Positions 50,219 through 58,907 of a stretch of DNA of 64,000 nucleotides are shown piece by piece (position 1 is the first letter of the stretch; every line of letters begins with the position of its first letter). The notes under the pieces are model-generated. The model made no database searches, was not told the DNA's origin, and saw only the letters and a list, made by a program, of their open reading frames with translations. The position numbers and the translations under genes are program-made. The stretch is from CBDBCU01 sp965203435 (GTDB lineage: Bacteria > Chloroflexota > Dehalococcoidia > Lucifugimonadales > UBA3495), in contig CBDBCU010000002.1 of NCBI GenBank assembly GCA_965203435.1, forward strand, positions 1 through 64,000, given 5' to 3'.

Positions 50219-51259
50219 ATGCCCGGACTGCCCGATGCTGTGGGATTGGCGGTGTCCATTCCCGTTTTTCTGGCCAGCGCGGCCGCCGTCATCCTGCTGG
50301 GCATCCAGCTGGCTAAATACGGCGACGCCCTGGCGACTTTGACCGGCTGGGGCCGCCTGTTCGTGGGCAGCATCCTGGTGGCTCTGGCGACCTCCCTGCC
50401 GGAACTTTCCAACAACATCACCGCGGTGCGGATAGACAATCCGCAGTTGGCCCTGGGCAATGTGGTGGGGGCCAATATGATCAATATGTTCACCATGGCG
50501 GTGGTGGCCCTGCTTTTCGGCGGGCGGCGGTTTTTGCAGCGGGTAGCCCCGGAACAGGGCTATCTGATAACCCTGGCGGCCATCCTGACCGGCTTGGCAG
50601 TGCTGTTCGCCGCCGTCCGCATCGAGTTTGATGTATGGCGGGTGGGCCTGCCCTCGCTTTTCCTGCTGATTGTCTATGTTATCGGGATGCGGATTGTGTA
50701 TCAGCGGCGGCCGGCGGCCGCGGAGGGGGAAGCGGAGGAGGAGCCGGGAATATCCTTGCGGCGGGCCTGGATTCTGTTCGGCCTGGTGTCGGCGGGAGTG
50801 ATTGTCGCCGGGATATTTCTGGCGCAAAGCGCGGACTGGATTGCCAATGCCACCGGCATATCCTCCGGAGTGCTGGGCATTCTGGCGGTGTCCATTGTAA
50901 CTACGATGCCGGAGGCGTCGGCCACGGTCGCGGCGGCTAGGATGGGCGCGGCCGATTTGGGCGTGGCCGGTCTGTATGGCAGCTGCGTCTTTAATGTAAC
51001 CATCCTGTCCTTTGCCGACCCCTTTTATCGGGTCGCGAATCAGGGCGGGAACGATTGCCTTTCGGTCATCATCGTCAACTGCCCGGAGCCGGAGCATTTC
51101 GTTGCCGGCGGCGTAGCCATCGGTCTGATTTTGGCCGGAGGATTGCTGCTGTGGGGCCGCCGCCGTTTCCCCCAGCCGGTAATAGTAGGCGGGCTGGTTT
51201 TAATGGCGGCGGTCTATCTGGCCGGAGCGGTAGGAACGGTTTTGATTGCCCGGGGGTAA
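50219..51259 (+). CDS. Ca2+/cation antiporter (CaCA superfamily)
   Basis: 346 residues with 10-11 membrane helices. Two inverted alpha-repeat motifs are visible: LVALATSLPELSNNITAV with GNVVGANMIN (first) and ILAVSIVTTMPEASATVAA with AGLYGSCVFN (second), which form the ion-binding site; the central loop is acidic (AAAEGEAEEEPG). It exchanges Ca2+ or another cation for H+/Na+. Start ATG 50219 after GGGGGGAGTGAT. Stands alone. Confidence 0.9.
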   Translation: MPGLPDAVGLAVSIPVFLASAAAVILLGIQLAKYGDALATLTGWGRLFVGSILVALATSLPELSNNITAVRIDNPQLALGNVVGANMINMFTMAVVALLFGGRRFLQRVAPEQGYLITLAAILTGLAVLFAAVRIEFDVWRVGLPSLFLLIVYVIGMRIVYQRRPAAAEGEAEEEPGISLRRAWILFGLVSAGVIVAGIFLAQSADWIANATGISSGVLGILAVSIVTTMPEASATVAAARMGAADLGVAGLYGSCVFNVTILSFADPFYRVANQGGNDCLSVIIVNCPEPEHFVAGGVAIGLILAGGLLLWGRRRFPQPVIVGGLVLMAAVYLAGAVGTVLIARG

Positions 51260-51306
51260 GGGCCGGGTATTGCCCGGTTCATCCGGCGCCAACTCTTTCC
51301 GCTCAC

Positions 51307-51386
51307 CCTGAAACCTGCTGAAGGGGTAGCCTGAACCTGCTGAAATATCCCCCCGCTCATCCTGAACTTGTTGAAGGACGAGCGGG
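51307..51386. repeat. R3 copies
   Basis: Degenerate and full reverse R3 cores (CTCATCCTGAACTTGTTGAA at 51356) in the convergent spacer. Confidence 0.6.
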
Positions 51387-51396
51387 GGATAGCCGC

Positions 51397-51941
51397 TCAG
51401 TCCTCCCCCTCCTCCGGCTCAAAATCCAGCGGCGGCGGGGGATATTCAATCGCCAGCCGCTCCTCGATTTCCTCCGGGGTCAGCCGCAGACGGACCATCA
51501 TCCGCTCCTGTTGCGGATCCGGCACAAAGGCGGGATTCGGCGGCAGCTCCAGCAGATCGGTAAAGGTTGCCAGCAAGACGGTCAGCCGTCCCAGCCGTTC
51601 CCGCACCTCTCCCTCAAACATCCAATCCTCGCAAATGTTCTTGCGTAGCTGGTCGGCGGTATCATACATTTCCGTCAAACCAGGCACACCGTACTCGGCG
51701 GACAGCAGGTACACAATCCGCCGCCGCAGGTTATGGGAATCGTGCCGCCAGTGGCGGGCCTCGGCGGCCGCTTTGACCGCGTGGGCTACGGCTCCGGATG
51801 CTTTGTCGCAGGCTTGCACCCGGTCGCCGCGCTGGTCCAGTTCATAGCGGGCCTGCCGAATCAGCCGGCGGCTGGTTTTGTAGTGGTGTTCCCCCCCGGC
51901 GGATTGCCGTCCGCGGCGTTGCCCTGATCGTTCAGCGTCAT
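51397..51941 (-). CDS. HEPN/PaREP1-like protein, out of frame at a G7 run
   Basis: ATG 51941 (AAGGAGAG upstream) encodes MTLNDQGNAADGNPPGG, then stops at 51863 region; the main body lies in another frame from EHHYKTSRRLIRQARYEL to the stop at 51397. The break is at seven G (minus strand) at 51891-51897; eight G would give about 181 continuous residues. The body GDRVQACDKASGAVAHAVKAAAEARHWRHDSHNLRRR has the helix pattern of PaREP1/HEPN-type proteins (predicted RNA- or nucleotide-related). Alternatively translation begins at a later GTG (51819) and the upstream part is unused. Confidence 0.6.
51891..51897 (-). repeat. G7 run at frame break (C7 on + strand)
   Basis: Seven G on the coding strand; G8 restores the HEPN-like frame. 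Confidence 0.5.
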
Positions 51942-51996
51942 AGACCTTGAAACTCTCCTTTTGCCCGGTTTCCTCTATTGTAGCATACGCCGGCCG

Positions 51997-52497
51997 CTAC
52001 ACTTCCGCCCCGGGATAGCGGGCTAGTTCCACAAAGCCGCCATCCGCATCCGACCAGGCAAACAGGGCGGATTCCACTACCCGCTGCCGGTCAATGCCCA
52101 CGACCAACTGCTGCACCGGATAGGCCGGGCCATCGCCCCAGGGACTGGCGGCTACGGCGCGGTCGGTGTCGGAAAAGTAGGCCCGGCCGTTGGGATGGGA
52201 ATGGTAGATAACCAGCGGCGGGGCGGCGGTGTCCAATTCCCGATTCAAGGCCAGCAGGTCGGGGCCGGACAGCACATAGGCGGTTTCGGCAGTGCGGTCG
52301 GCGGCAGTGGGATGTTGGCCGCCGCTATCCTGCATGTTGACGCAGGGGCGGATAGCGGCGGCCGCGTTGCCATCCCGGGGGCCGGCCAGCCAACCGCAAC
52401 ATTCGGCGGGAAAGGCGCGGCGGGCCTCCTGATAAACCTGTTCCAGCAGCGGCCGGGGGAGGATTACCGGGGTCGGATTAGCGGCCGTTTCGAGCAT
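51997..52497 (-). CDS. JAMM/MPN metallopeptidase (JAB1/Mov34-like)
   Basis: 166 residues from ATG 52497 (AGGAG about 10 bases upstream). The JAMM metal site is complete: Glu in FPAECCGW, then HSHPNGRAYFSDTD (HxH...SxxD). Such prokaryotic proteins remove ubiquitin-like or sulfur-carrier tails. No ThiF/ThiS-like partner is next to it. The upstream in-frame extension lacks conservation signs. Confidence 0.85.
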   Translation of the reverse strand: MLETAANPTPVILPRPLLEQVYQEARRAFPAECCGWLAGPRDGNAAAAIRPCVNMQDSGGQHPTAADRTAETAYVLSGPDLLALNRELDTAAPPLVIYHSHPNGRAYFSDTDRAVAASPWGDGPAYPVQQLVVGIDRQRVVESALFAWSDADGGFVELARYPGAEV

Positions 52498-52770
52498 CGG
52501 ATCTGACTCCTGATTCCGGGATTTTTGAGGCCGCCGGGCGGCAGGATTTTGGACTTTACATAAATCCAAATTGCCAGTGGCGGCGTATGGTAACACAAAA
52601 GGGCAAAGGAATGTTGGGATTGCCGCCTTTAGGGATGGGCGGTATGGCGGCAGCGGCTGGAATTGCCGGGGTTTCTTAATAATTTCTGCACAATTGCCCC
52701 TTACCCTGAACGGCATAGATTAACAGCCCGGGACGGGAAATCGTCCCGTCAAGGAGGATAGAGACCCGTT

Positions 52771-52950
52771 ATGCCAAACCTCAAGACCAAGTTTTATTTC
52801 AAGGCTTGCCCCAAGTGCCGGGGGGATATGTACCTGGAGCGGGACGCTTATGGCGTTTTCCGCCAGTGCCTGCAATGCGGGCGGATCGTGGAGTTGGCGG
52901 CCGCGCCCCGGCCGGCGGCCCGGGGCGGCGGCTACCGGCTGGCGGCCTAG
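52771..52950 (+). CDS. Small zinc ribbon protein, 59 aa
   Basis: ATG 52771 after AAGGAGGATAGA, stop TAG 52950. MPNLKTKFYFKACPKCRGDM..(Y)GVFRQCLQCGRIVEL has two CxxC pairs (residues 13-16 and 33-36) that form a zinc ribbon; a short Pro/Ala/Gly-rich tail follows. Function unknown. Confidence 0.7.
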   Translation: MPNLKTKFYFKACPKCRGDMYLERDAYGVFRQCLQCGRIVELAAAPRPAARGGGYRLAA

Positions 52951-52974
52951 AGGGGCGGCCTGGCCCGGGCCAGG

Positions 52975-53070
52975 CCGGATTAGCCGGATATTTGGGGGTC
53001 GGTTAAAGACGGATTTTTCCGGCAACGAAAACCCTGGCACCCCCAAACCAACCTCCGGTTAATCCGGCCG
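52975..53070. repeat. Inverted repeat after the zinc-ribbon gene
   Basis: CCGGATTAGCCGGA (about 52974) and TCCGGTTAATCCGG (about 53055) face each other, enclosing GGGGGT/ACCCCC. May be a transcript end or a remnant element. A CCTGGCCCGGGCCAGG palindrome lies just before it. Confidence 0.5.
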
Positions 53071-53191
53071 ATCCCGGGCAATCCCCCAAATTGCCCGAAA
53101 ATCGCCGTCCTGGTATATTGACGCCCCCCGCCCGGCGTAGTATCCTATTGGCAACGCCAAGAGCCATAACTTCATCCGGGAGGGAATCGCT

Positions 53192-54149
53192 ATGTCCCTA
53201 CGCAAGGTAGCCGGGGCTATTGCCTTGTTGCTGATTATAGCCTTAATGGGGGGGGGGGGCAACCGCGACGCAGGCCCGTTCCATCCCCTGGGACTGCGCC
53301 GACTGGCAAGCCTTTGCCCATTCTGATCGGACGACCGCCATCCTGGAATCCTTGGCCGAAAATCGCGGCAAGACCCTCTACTGCGGCGTTGACCAGTCCG
53401 ACACTTTCAGCAAGGCGGAAACCTGGGAAGCCGGCAAAGACCGCAATGAACGGGACGATACCATCTATTCCGGGGAACGCGGGATTTTCCGCGGCTTTAT
53501 CGCCGCCCAGGAGGGCTGGCTGACCGAGGGGGAATCCGGGATTACCGGGGTCAGCATTGACCGCATCTTTGAGTTTCCTAAGGAGGAACGGCGGCGGACT
53601 AAACGGGTCAAGCGGTTCACTGTCGGCAGCGGCGCGGCGGAGGCCGATACCTGTAGCACGGATTTGGCGGCGGGACGGACGCCCGGCACCCTGCTTTGCA
53701 GCGATTGGGGCGGCTGGAGCGGCTATAACAGCGACGGCATTGCGAGATACCGGAATGCCCGGCATATTCGGGTCGGTATTGGCGGCTCGTCTATCCTCTG
53801 GGAAATGGACTGGCGGACGAGTGCGCTGACCCGCCGGAGCGGCCAGACCAGAACGGCCGCGGGTACGGCGACGACCATTACGCCGGCCCAATGGATGACG
53901 CAGGCGGAAACGGCGGCGGTCAGCGCTTGCCGTTCCCGGGGCGCCCGGTATGTGGCCGGCAGCGCCGATTTCGGCCGCGGCCACAACGCGAATCGCGGCA
54001 GCGGCAACAACTGGCACGGGGACAACTTGGGCTGGTTTTATGATAACGAGCAACATTCTACTGATACGAACAGGTATCGCGCCCGCGCCCGGCAAAGCCG
54101 CACCTGGATGGCTGTCTGCAAGAAAACCGTCCGCCGCACCCGGCGGTAG
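53192..54149 (+). CDS. Secreted protein of unknown fold, out of frame at a G12 run
   Basis: ATG 53192 (GGGAGGGAATCGCT upstream) starts MSLRKVAGAIALLLIIALMG, a clear signal peptide, then a G12 run. With 12 G the frame ends soon after at about 53324; with 11 (or 14) G it enters ATATQARSIPWDCADWQAF and stays open to 54149, about 318 residues. The mature part has cysteine pairs (TLYC, DTCS, LLCSDWGGWSG, VSACRSRG) and Gly/Asn/Trp-rich stretches (SGNNWHGDNLGWFYDNE). No family recognised; probably a periplasmic or surface protein. Confidence 0.7.
53248..53259 (+). repeat. G12 homopolymer, probable slipped-strand switch
   Basis: Twelve G within the signal-peptide cleavage region (..LMGGG). G11 or G14 gives GGGATATQA, a plausible cleavage site in the open frame. 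Confidence 0.75.
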
Positions 54150-54225
54150 GGGGGCGTCCTTCAGCAGGTTTCAGGATGAGCGAATAGGGGAAACCGCCGG
54201 CTAATCGTCATTCCGGCGCCTTTTT

Positions 54226-54327
54226 ACCGTCATTCCAGCGCAAGCGGGAATCCCGAACGGTATTGCCAAAGACCGGCTTATTACCCCTCAGGCATTTCGG
54301 GATTCCCGCTTACGCGGGAATGACGGT
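54226..54327. repeat. R1 element
   Basis: Left arm begins ACCGTCATTCCAGCGCAAGC; interior GAACGGTATTGCCAAAGACC as in the 13001 copy. An R3-like core precedes it at 54157-54182. Confidence 0.75.
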
Positions 54328-54433
54328 AGCGGGCAGCGGGAATGACGATAGCGGGCGGTGGGAAGGACGGTTGCTATAGGCGCTCGCTCGGGTTATCCCT
54401 ACGCCGGCCGCCGGGGGGACGGGAGACCGGCGG

Positions 54434-54904
54434 CTAATCATCGGTGATGCGGCGGCCGCCGCTGCGTTGGCGCTGTTCGGCGTAGGCAAAGACGGCCTGC
54501 TCCTGCTCCCGGGTCTGAATGGAACGGGGGCGCAGTTCCCGCACCAGATCGATAGCGGTCTGCGGCGCGTAGCCGGTATAGACCAGATAGCAGGCCAGGA
54601 CGGTGCCGGTGCGGCCGATGCCGGCGTGGCAGGTAACGACCACCGGCCGCTCCCAGTTCTCAATCTGATCCTCGATCCAGCGGGTCATGCGGTCAATCTG
54701 GGCCAGGGTGGGGGCGGAAAAGTCCGGCACCGGCTCGTAGAGGTCGTGCATATTCCAGAGCTCGGCGGAGATGGTGTTCTGTTCCATCCGCAGCACGGCC
54801 CGGATGTCCTGGCGGCTGAAAAAAATCAGGTCGCGGCGGCTGGTCGGCCCCATAGCACCGGCCAGGCAGCCCGCCAGCACCCAGCCAAAATTCAAGTATT
54901 CCAA
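54434..54904 (-). CDS. Dual-specificity/tyrosine phosphatase-like protein
   Basis: 156 residues. P-loop VTCHAGIGRTG (Cys92, CxxxxxR) with general acid candidate Asp61 (VPDFSAP) matches cysteine-based phosphatases of the dual-specificity type; the usual HC is TC here. It could dephosphorylate Ser/Thr/Tyr or another phosphoester. Last gene of the minus-strand run 59750 to 54434; separated from the thioredoxin-like gene by 105 bases. Whether it belongs to that operon is uncertain. Confidence 0.8.
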   Translation of the reverse strand: MEYLNFGWVLAGCLAGAMGPTSRRDLIFFSRQDIRAVLRMEQNTISAELWNMHDLYEPVPDFSAPTLAQIDRMTRWIEDQIENWERPVVVTCHAGIGRTGTVLACYLVYTGYAPQTAIDLVRELRPRSIQTREQEQAVFAYAEQRQRSGGRRITDD

Positions 54905-55009
54905 GATGATGCCCTCCGTTCTAGCCGTTTAACGCCCGGGATGGGGGTTAGGGGAAGGCCGTCCCTTTGCCATCCGGGGGCCGTCCCCAGTAGCGGAAAG
55001 TAGCCCCCA

Positions 55010-55645
55010 CTACTCCCCCGGGGGCCACTGGGTTCCGCCCTCGGCGGGGCGCTGTTCCGGGGGCAAGGCCAAGCCGGCGGCTACGGTCTGCTGAAACTCC
55101 CGGAGGATGACTTCGCCCCATTCCCGGGCTTTATTGACCCGATAGGCGGTGCGGCGGCCGCGGCCGGCGGCGCGGCTTTCGGCTGCGGAAATGCCGGCGG
55201 CGGCTACTTCCTGGGCTATGGCGGCGTCCATGGCGTCAATCGGCGGCACCAGGGCGCGGGCCGTTTCAATGAACCGGGCCACTTCCCCCATATCGCCATC
55301 CAGAGCCACGAACACCGGCACCGTGCCGGCGCGGTTTTCCGGCAGAAAGCTGTTGGTCAACTCCAGTTCGTCGTCCCGGTTGAACACCTGCAAATGCAGC
55401 CGGTCGGCGCTATCGGCCAGGCGCAGGATTGCCGGGGTCGTGCTGAGGGCGTCGCCGCACCAGTCGGAAGTGAACACCGCCAGGTTCAGCGGCTCCGGCA
55501 GGGCGTCAAACCAAGCCAGGGTTTCCGGCGGGAGGGCTACGCTTTCGTAGATGTCAATGAAGGGCTGCTTGTTGACCTTGATGCAGCCGTCAATGTATTC
55601 CCGGGTGGTCATCCCCCGGGCAAACTTTTCGGCGGTGAGGGACAT
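55010..55645 (-). CDS. Thioredoxin-like protein with CGDA motif
   Basis: 211 residues. The segment FTSDWCGDALSTTPAILRLA places a single cysteine where CxxC is normal (CGDA), as in the PF14595-type thioredoxin family found in many bacteria. The C-terminal third (GRRTAYRVNKAREWGE) is extra. Start ATG 55645 after AAAGGAGGCCCG. Redox activity is doubtful; binding or scaffolding possible. It is 81 bases downstream of the DUF499 gene on the same strand. Confidence 0.75.
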   Translation of the reverse strand: MSLTAEKFARGMTTREYIDGCIKVNKQPFIDIYESVALPPETLAWFDALPEPLNLAVFTSDWCGDALSTTPAILRLADSADRLHLQVFNRDDELELTNSFLPENRAGTVPVFVALDGDMGEVARFIETARALVPPIDAMDAAIAQEVAAAGISAAESRAAGRGRRTAYRVNKAREWGEVILREFQQTVAAGLALPPEQRPAEGGTQWPPGE

Positions 55646-55726
55646 ATTCGGGCCTCCTTTTCGGCGGGGCGGTAGGTTGATGGTAATGGGACGGCGGGAA
55701 GGACGGTTTGATATACGCCGGGCGGG

Positions 55727-58630
55727 TTACGGGTCGGGAACAGACAGCGGGTCGGGCTGTTGGAATTGCACGGCCAGTTCTACCTGATGGGTGTTGTCCA
55801 GGTCGTCGAGCATATTACGCAGGGAGTCGCCCTCCGGGGCGATGTGGATGGCGGCGTTAATCAGGTCGGCGGCGGCGGCGCGCTGCATTTGTTCGCAGGC
55901 GCGGCGGCACTGCTGCCATTCGGCGGCGGTTTTGCCGGTAACGCGCAGCTCGAAACCGTTGGCCTCGAACTGGTAGTCCACCGTTACGGCGGCGGCGCAG
56001 TTCTGGGCTTTGGAGGCCATTGCGGCCAGGAAGGGAGCCTCGGCGCCGTACAGGGTGGCGTGGGCAATGCGGCTCCAGTCCAGGCCCTCGGCGGCCATCC
56101 GGGTTTTCAGCCCATTGACCGCCACCTGGCCGGTGTCCCTTTCCGACCGGAAATCGGGGATGCGATAAGGAGCCGGCTCCTCATCGATTGCGGCGGCCGG
56201 CCGGGATTCAATAACCGGCTCCGGTTCCGGCTCCGGGGGCGCCGGCCGAGGGGCATAATCCTTGAGCCAGACCCGCAGCTCCTCCTTATAGCCCCCGCCG
56301 CTGCCGCTTTTGACTTCCATGCCTAGGGGATTGCGGACGATAAGGATTTGTTCCGTTCCCTCCTTGCTGGCCGTATCCAGGGCTTTATCAAAATCGGCCC
56401 GGTTACGGAACATAGGGCGGCCGGGGGCGCGGGCAAAACGGTCGTGAAGTTCCGGCACGGTCAAGCCATCGCCGGCGGCGTGGGCCAGGCCGGCGGCGGC
56501 CCAGGCGGCCGGGCTGAGGGCCGGATTGCGGGGATGGGCCATCCGCCCCACGGTGTCGCTGGTCAAGTGGTCGATGATGGTTTTCTGCCCTTGCCCTTCC
56601 TGGTCGGGAAATTGCAGGCGGGTGGGGGCCAAGCCCAGGGGCTGCGCCTGCGGCTGGGGATAAAAGAGGTTGACCCAGTTGCGCTGAATGCCCTGATAGA
56701 CCATCTTGTGGCTGGACTGGCGGAGGGTTTCCAGGGTGTTGCGCTGATGGTCTTGCAGTTGGGGGTTCTTGGCATCGGCGGCCAGCATTTCGGCGGCGGC
56801 CCGGTGGCGGGCCATTTGCTGCTTGACTTCCTCGAGGTCGGCATGGTCGGCCACCAGAAAGAGGATGTTGTTCTTGTATTGCCGCGGGGCTTCCCCGTTG
56901 CTGGCCGGGGAATGGCGGTAGAGCAGGCCCAGCTGCCGGTCGCGGTCAGCGCTATACATCGTGATGAGGTTGGGATTGATGATGCCGAGGTGAACCTGAT
57001 TCGGATCGTCCGGGACATTGCTGGCCTGGCTGGGAAAGAGCCGCACGCCGAGGGCATCGTCGCGGCGGGCAAAGGCTTCGTAGATGGCATCGCGCAAGCC
57101 ATCCTCTTTTTCAGCGCTGCTGACGGCATTGGCCCGCTGTTCCACTTCCCGGCGCACATTGGCCTGCTGATTGAAACGGAGGGCGCCGGCGCTGGGGTCG
57201 TCGTCGATGTAAAGGCCGTTTTCCCGGATCTGGGCTATGGCTTGGCGGGCTACCGAGGCGTCCGGGCGGGCCGGGCTTGCCAGGGCGTGGACGATTTCGG
57301 TTTCTTGCAGTCCCCGGTTGGCGGCGGCGGCGAGGCTGCCCAACAGGATGGTGTTGGCGGCCTGGCGGGCCGTTTCGCCATAGCGCTGGGCGGTAGCCGT
57401 CGGCCCGGTCACATCGGCGGCGATGGCGGCGTCCAGGGCCGAGTGGCCGGTGCGGTTGACCAGTTCCTCCCTCACCGCGGCCACGGTTACATCCAGATGA
57501 TAGGGATGGATTAGGGGTTCGGGGATGGAGCCGCCGTGGTGGAGGACGGCGGCCAGGGCGCGCAGGGCGCCGCGCACCCGCTGAAAGTCGTTGTTGCTGG
57601 CCAGGCGCTCGGTGATAATGCGGAGGGTTTCCGGGTGAAAGGGATAGCTGTCGTAGAACCGGGTTTCGGCAGCGGTATCGGCCGGATTTTCCCGGCGGGC
57701 CAGGGCGGCGTAGGCTTGGGCTACGGCCCGGCGGCGCTCCTCCGGCCCGGTACTCCGAAAGAGGCGCTGGCGCAGGATGGCGGGAAGGTCGGCGTCATCG
57801 GTCGGGGTAAAGTCCCGGCTGGTGCGCCCCAGGATGGCGTTGATTTCATTCATCACCCCCTGCACGGCCAGGGTTTCCTCCTGATAGGCGTCGTGGCCGG
57901 CCTCCGGAGTGGTTAGAACCATAACGGCGCGGGGGCTGTTGGCCACGGCCTTGGCGATAGCGGTAAGGGCGTTGCGAAGGCCCTCGTTTGCTTGCTGGTC
58001 GTCCCGGAGCTGGGCGGCGACGGCTACCCAGCGCACCAGTTCATCGATAAGGATCAGGGTAGGCTGATCGCCGATAAGTCGCTGCAAGGCATCCGCGCCG
58101 GGATCGCTGAATTTTTCATCGTATTCTTTCAGGTCATCGTATGCGGCGGGGCCGCCCAAGTGGTAGGCGAGGAAACCGGTAAGGGATTTGGCGCGGCGGC
58201 CGGCGGCGTCGAGAGCGCTGCCGCGGATCAGGTCGGCATTTTCCCCGGTGTAGCAGACCAGTTTTATGTTGTCGACAGCCCGTTCCGGTTTCAGCAGGCC
58301 GCCGGTACTGGCGGCGCGGATCAGTTGGGGATATTTGGCGGCGGCGGCCAGGGCGATAAGGGTATGGGTTTTGCCGCCGCCGAATCGGGAGTTGAAACGG
58401 ATGACGGCGGGCCGGTCGGCGGCCGGGCCGGTTTGGAGGCGTTGGAATATGCCGGCGGTGATGCGCTGCATGGCGGCGGTGGGGTAGGTGCTGGCGAAAA
58501 AGTCGGCGGCGTTGGCGGCGGAGCCGATTTCGCCCTCCAGGGCGCGGTGCAGGTCGGCGGCGTAATCCTGGCTGGTCTGCTCCGGCGGCCGGGGGGCGCA
58601 GGCTTCCAGGAGGGGCAGCAGGCTGGTCAT
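55727..58630 (-). CDS. DUF499-family AAA+ ATPase (PglY-like)
   Basis: 967 residues. N-terminal AAA: RFNSRFGGGKTHTLIALAA (Walker A), TLILIDELVRW (Walker B, DE), SPRAVMVLTTPEAG as sensor region. LNMEYPFHPETL-like YPFHPETLRIITERLASNNDFQRVRGAL is the DUF499 helical region. The C-terminal part contains a Pro/Glu linker (PPEPEPEPV) and a globular end. Such ATPases occur in BREX type 2 (PglY) and in DUF499/DUF1156 methylase systems against phage. Start ATG 58630 with GAGGAGAAACG upstream. Confidence 0.85.
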   Translation of the reverse strand: MTSLLPLLEACAPRPPEQTSQDYAADLHRALEGEIGSAANAADFFASTYPTAAMQRITAGIFQRLQTGPAADRPAVIRFNSRFGGGKTHTLIALAAAAKYPQLIRAASTGGLLKPERAVDNIKLVCYTGENADLIRGSALDAAGRRAKSLTGFLAYHLGGPAAYDDLKEYDEKFSDPGADALQRLIGDQPTLILIDELVRWVAVAAQLRDDQQANEGLRNALTAIAKAVANSPRAVMVLTTPEAGHDAYQEETLAVQGVMNEINAILGRTSRDFTPTDDADLPAILRQRLFRSTGPEERRRAVAQAYAALARRENPADTAAETRFYDSYPFHPETLRIITERLASNNDFQRVRGALRALAAVLHHGGSIPEPLIHPYHLDVTVAAVREELVNRTGHSALDAAIAADVTGPTATAQRYGETARQAANTILLGSLAAAANRGLQETEIVHALASPARPDASVARQAIAQIRENGLYIDDDPSAGALRFNQQANVRREVEQRANAVSSAEKEDGLRDAIYEAFARRDDALGVRLFPSQASNVPDDPNQVHLGIINPNLITMYSADRDRQLGLLYRHSPASNGEAPRQYKNNILFLVADHADLEEVKQQMARHRAAAEMLAADAKNPQLQDHQRNTLETLRQSSHKMVYQGIQRNWVNLFYPQPQAQPLGLAPTRLQFPDQEGQGQKTIIDHLTSDTVGRMAHPRNPALSPAAWAAAGLAHAAGDGLTVPELHDRFARAPGRPMFRNRADFDKALDTASKEGTEQILIVRNPLGMEVKSGSGGGYKEELRVWLKDYAPRPAPPEPEPEPVIESRPAAAIDEEPAPYRIPDFRSERDTGQVAVNGLKTRMAAEGLDWSRIAHATLYGAEAPFLAAMASKAQNCAAAVTVDYQFEANGFELRVTGKTAAEWQQCRRACEQMQRAAAADLINAAIHIAPEGDSLRNMLDDLDNTHQVELAVQFQQPDPLSVPDP

Positions 58631-58753
58631 CGTTTCTCCTCGGGACCGCGGCGCTTTTTATGGGGACAAGATTAGCCGGTTTTGCCGGGGGAGTCAATGG
58701 CAGTGCCGGGCCGGCAATCCTGCAACAAGTTCAGATAAGCGGAAAGGGCGGAG

Positions 58754-58885
58754 TCAATGGGGGTTCAGCCCCAGCCGTTTGGCGGTGGCCTGCTGCAAGA
58801 CAAACAAAGCCTTGCGATTGCTGGCCCGGCGCTGTTTGGCAAGGCGGCGGTCGCGTTTCTGGTCTCTCCGTTCTGATTTAAGCAT
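58754..58885 (-). CDS. Small basic protein, 43 aa
   Basis: ATG 58885 after AGGAGCGACAAAACTATT, ending 58754. MLKSERRDQKRDRRLAKQRR is very basic, followed by ASNRKALFVLQQATAKRLGLNPH. It lies between the nucleotidyltransferase and the DUF499 ATPase genes in the same direction. Could be nucleic-acid binding. Frame and start site are good but the short length keeps confidence modest. Confidence 0.55.
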   Translation of the reverse strand: MLKSERRDQKRDRRLAKQRRASNRKALFVLQQATAKRLGLNPH

Positions 58886-58907
58886 AATAGTTTTGTCGCT
58901 CCTTACT

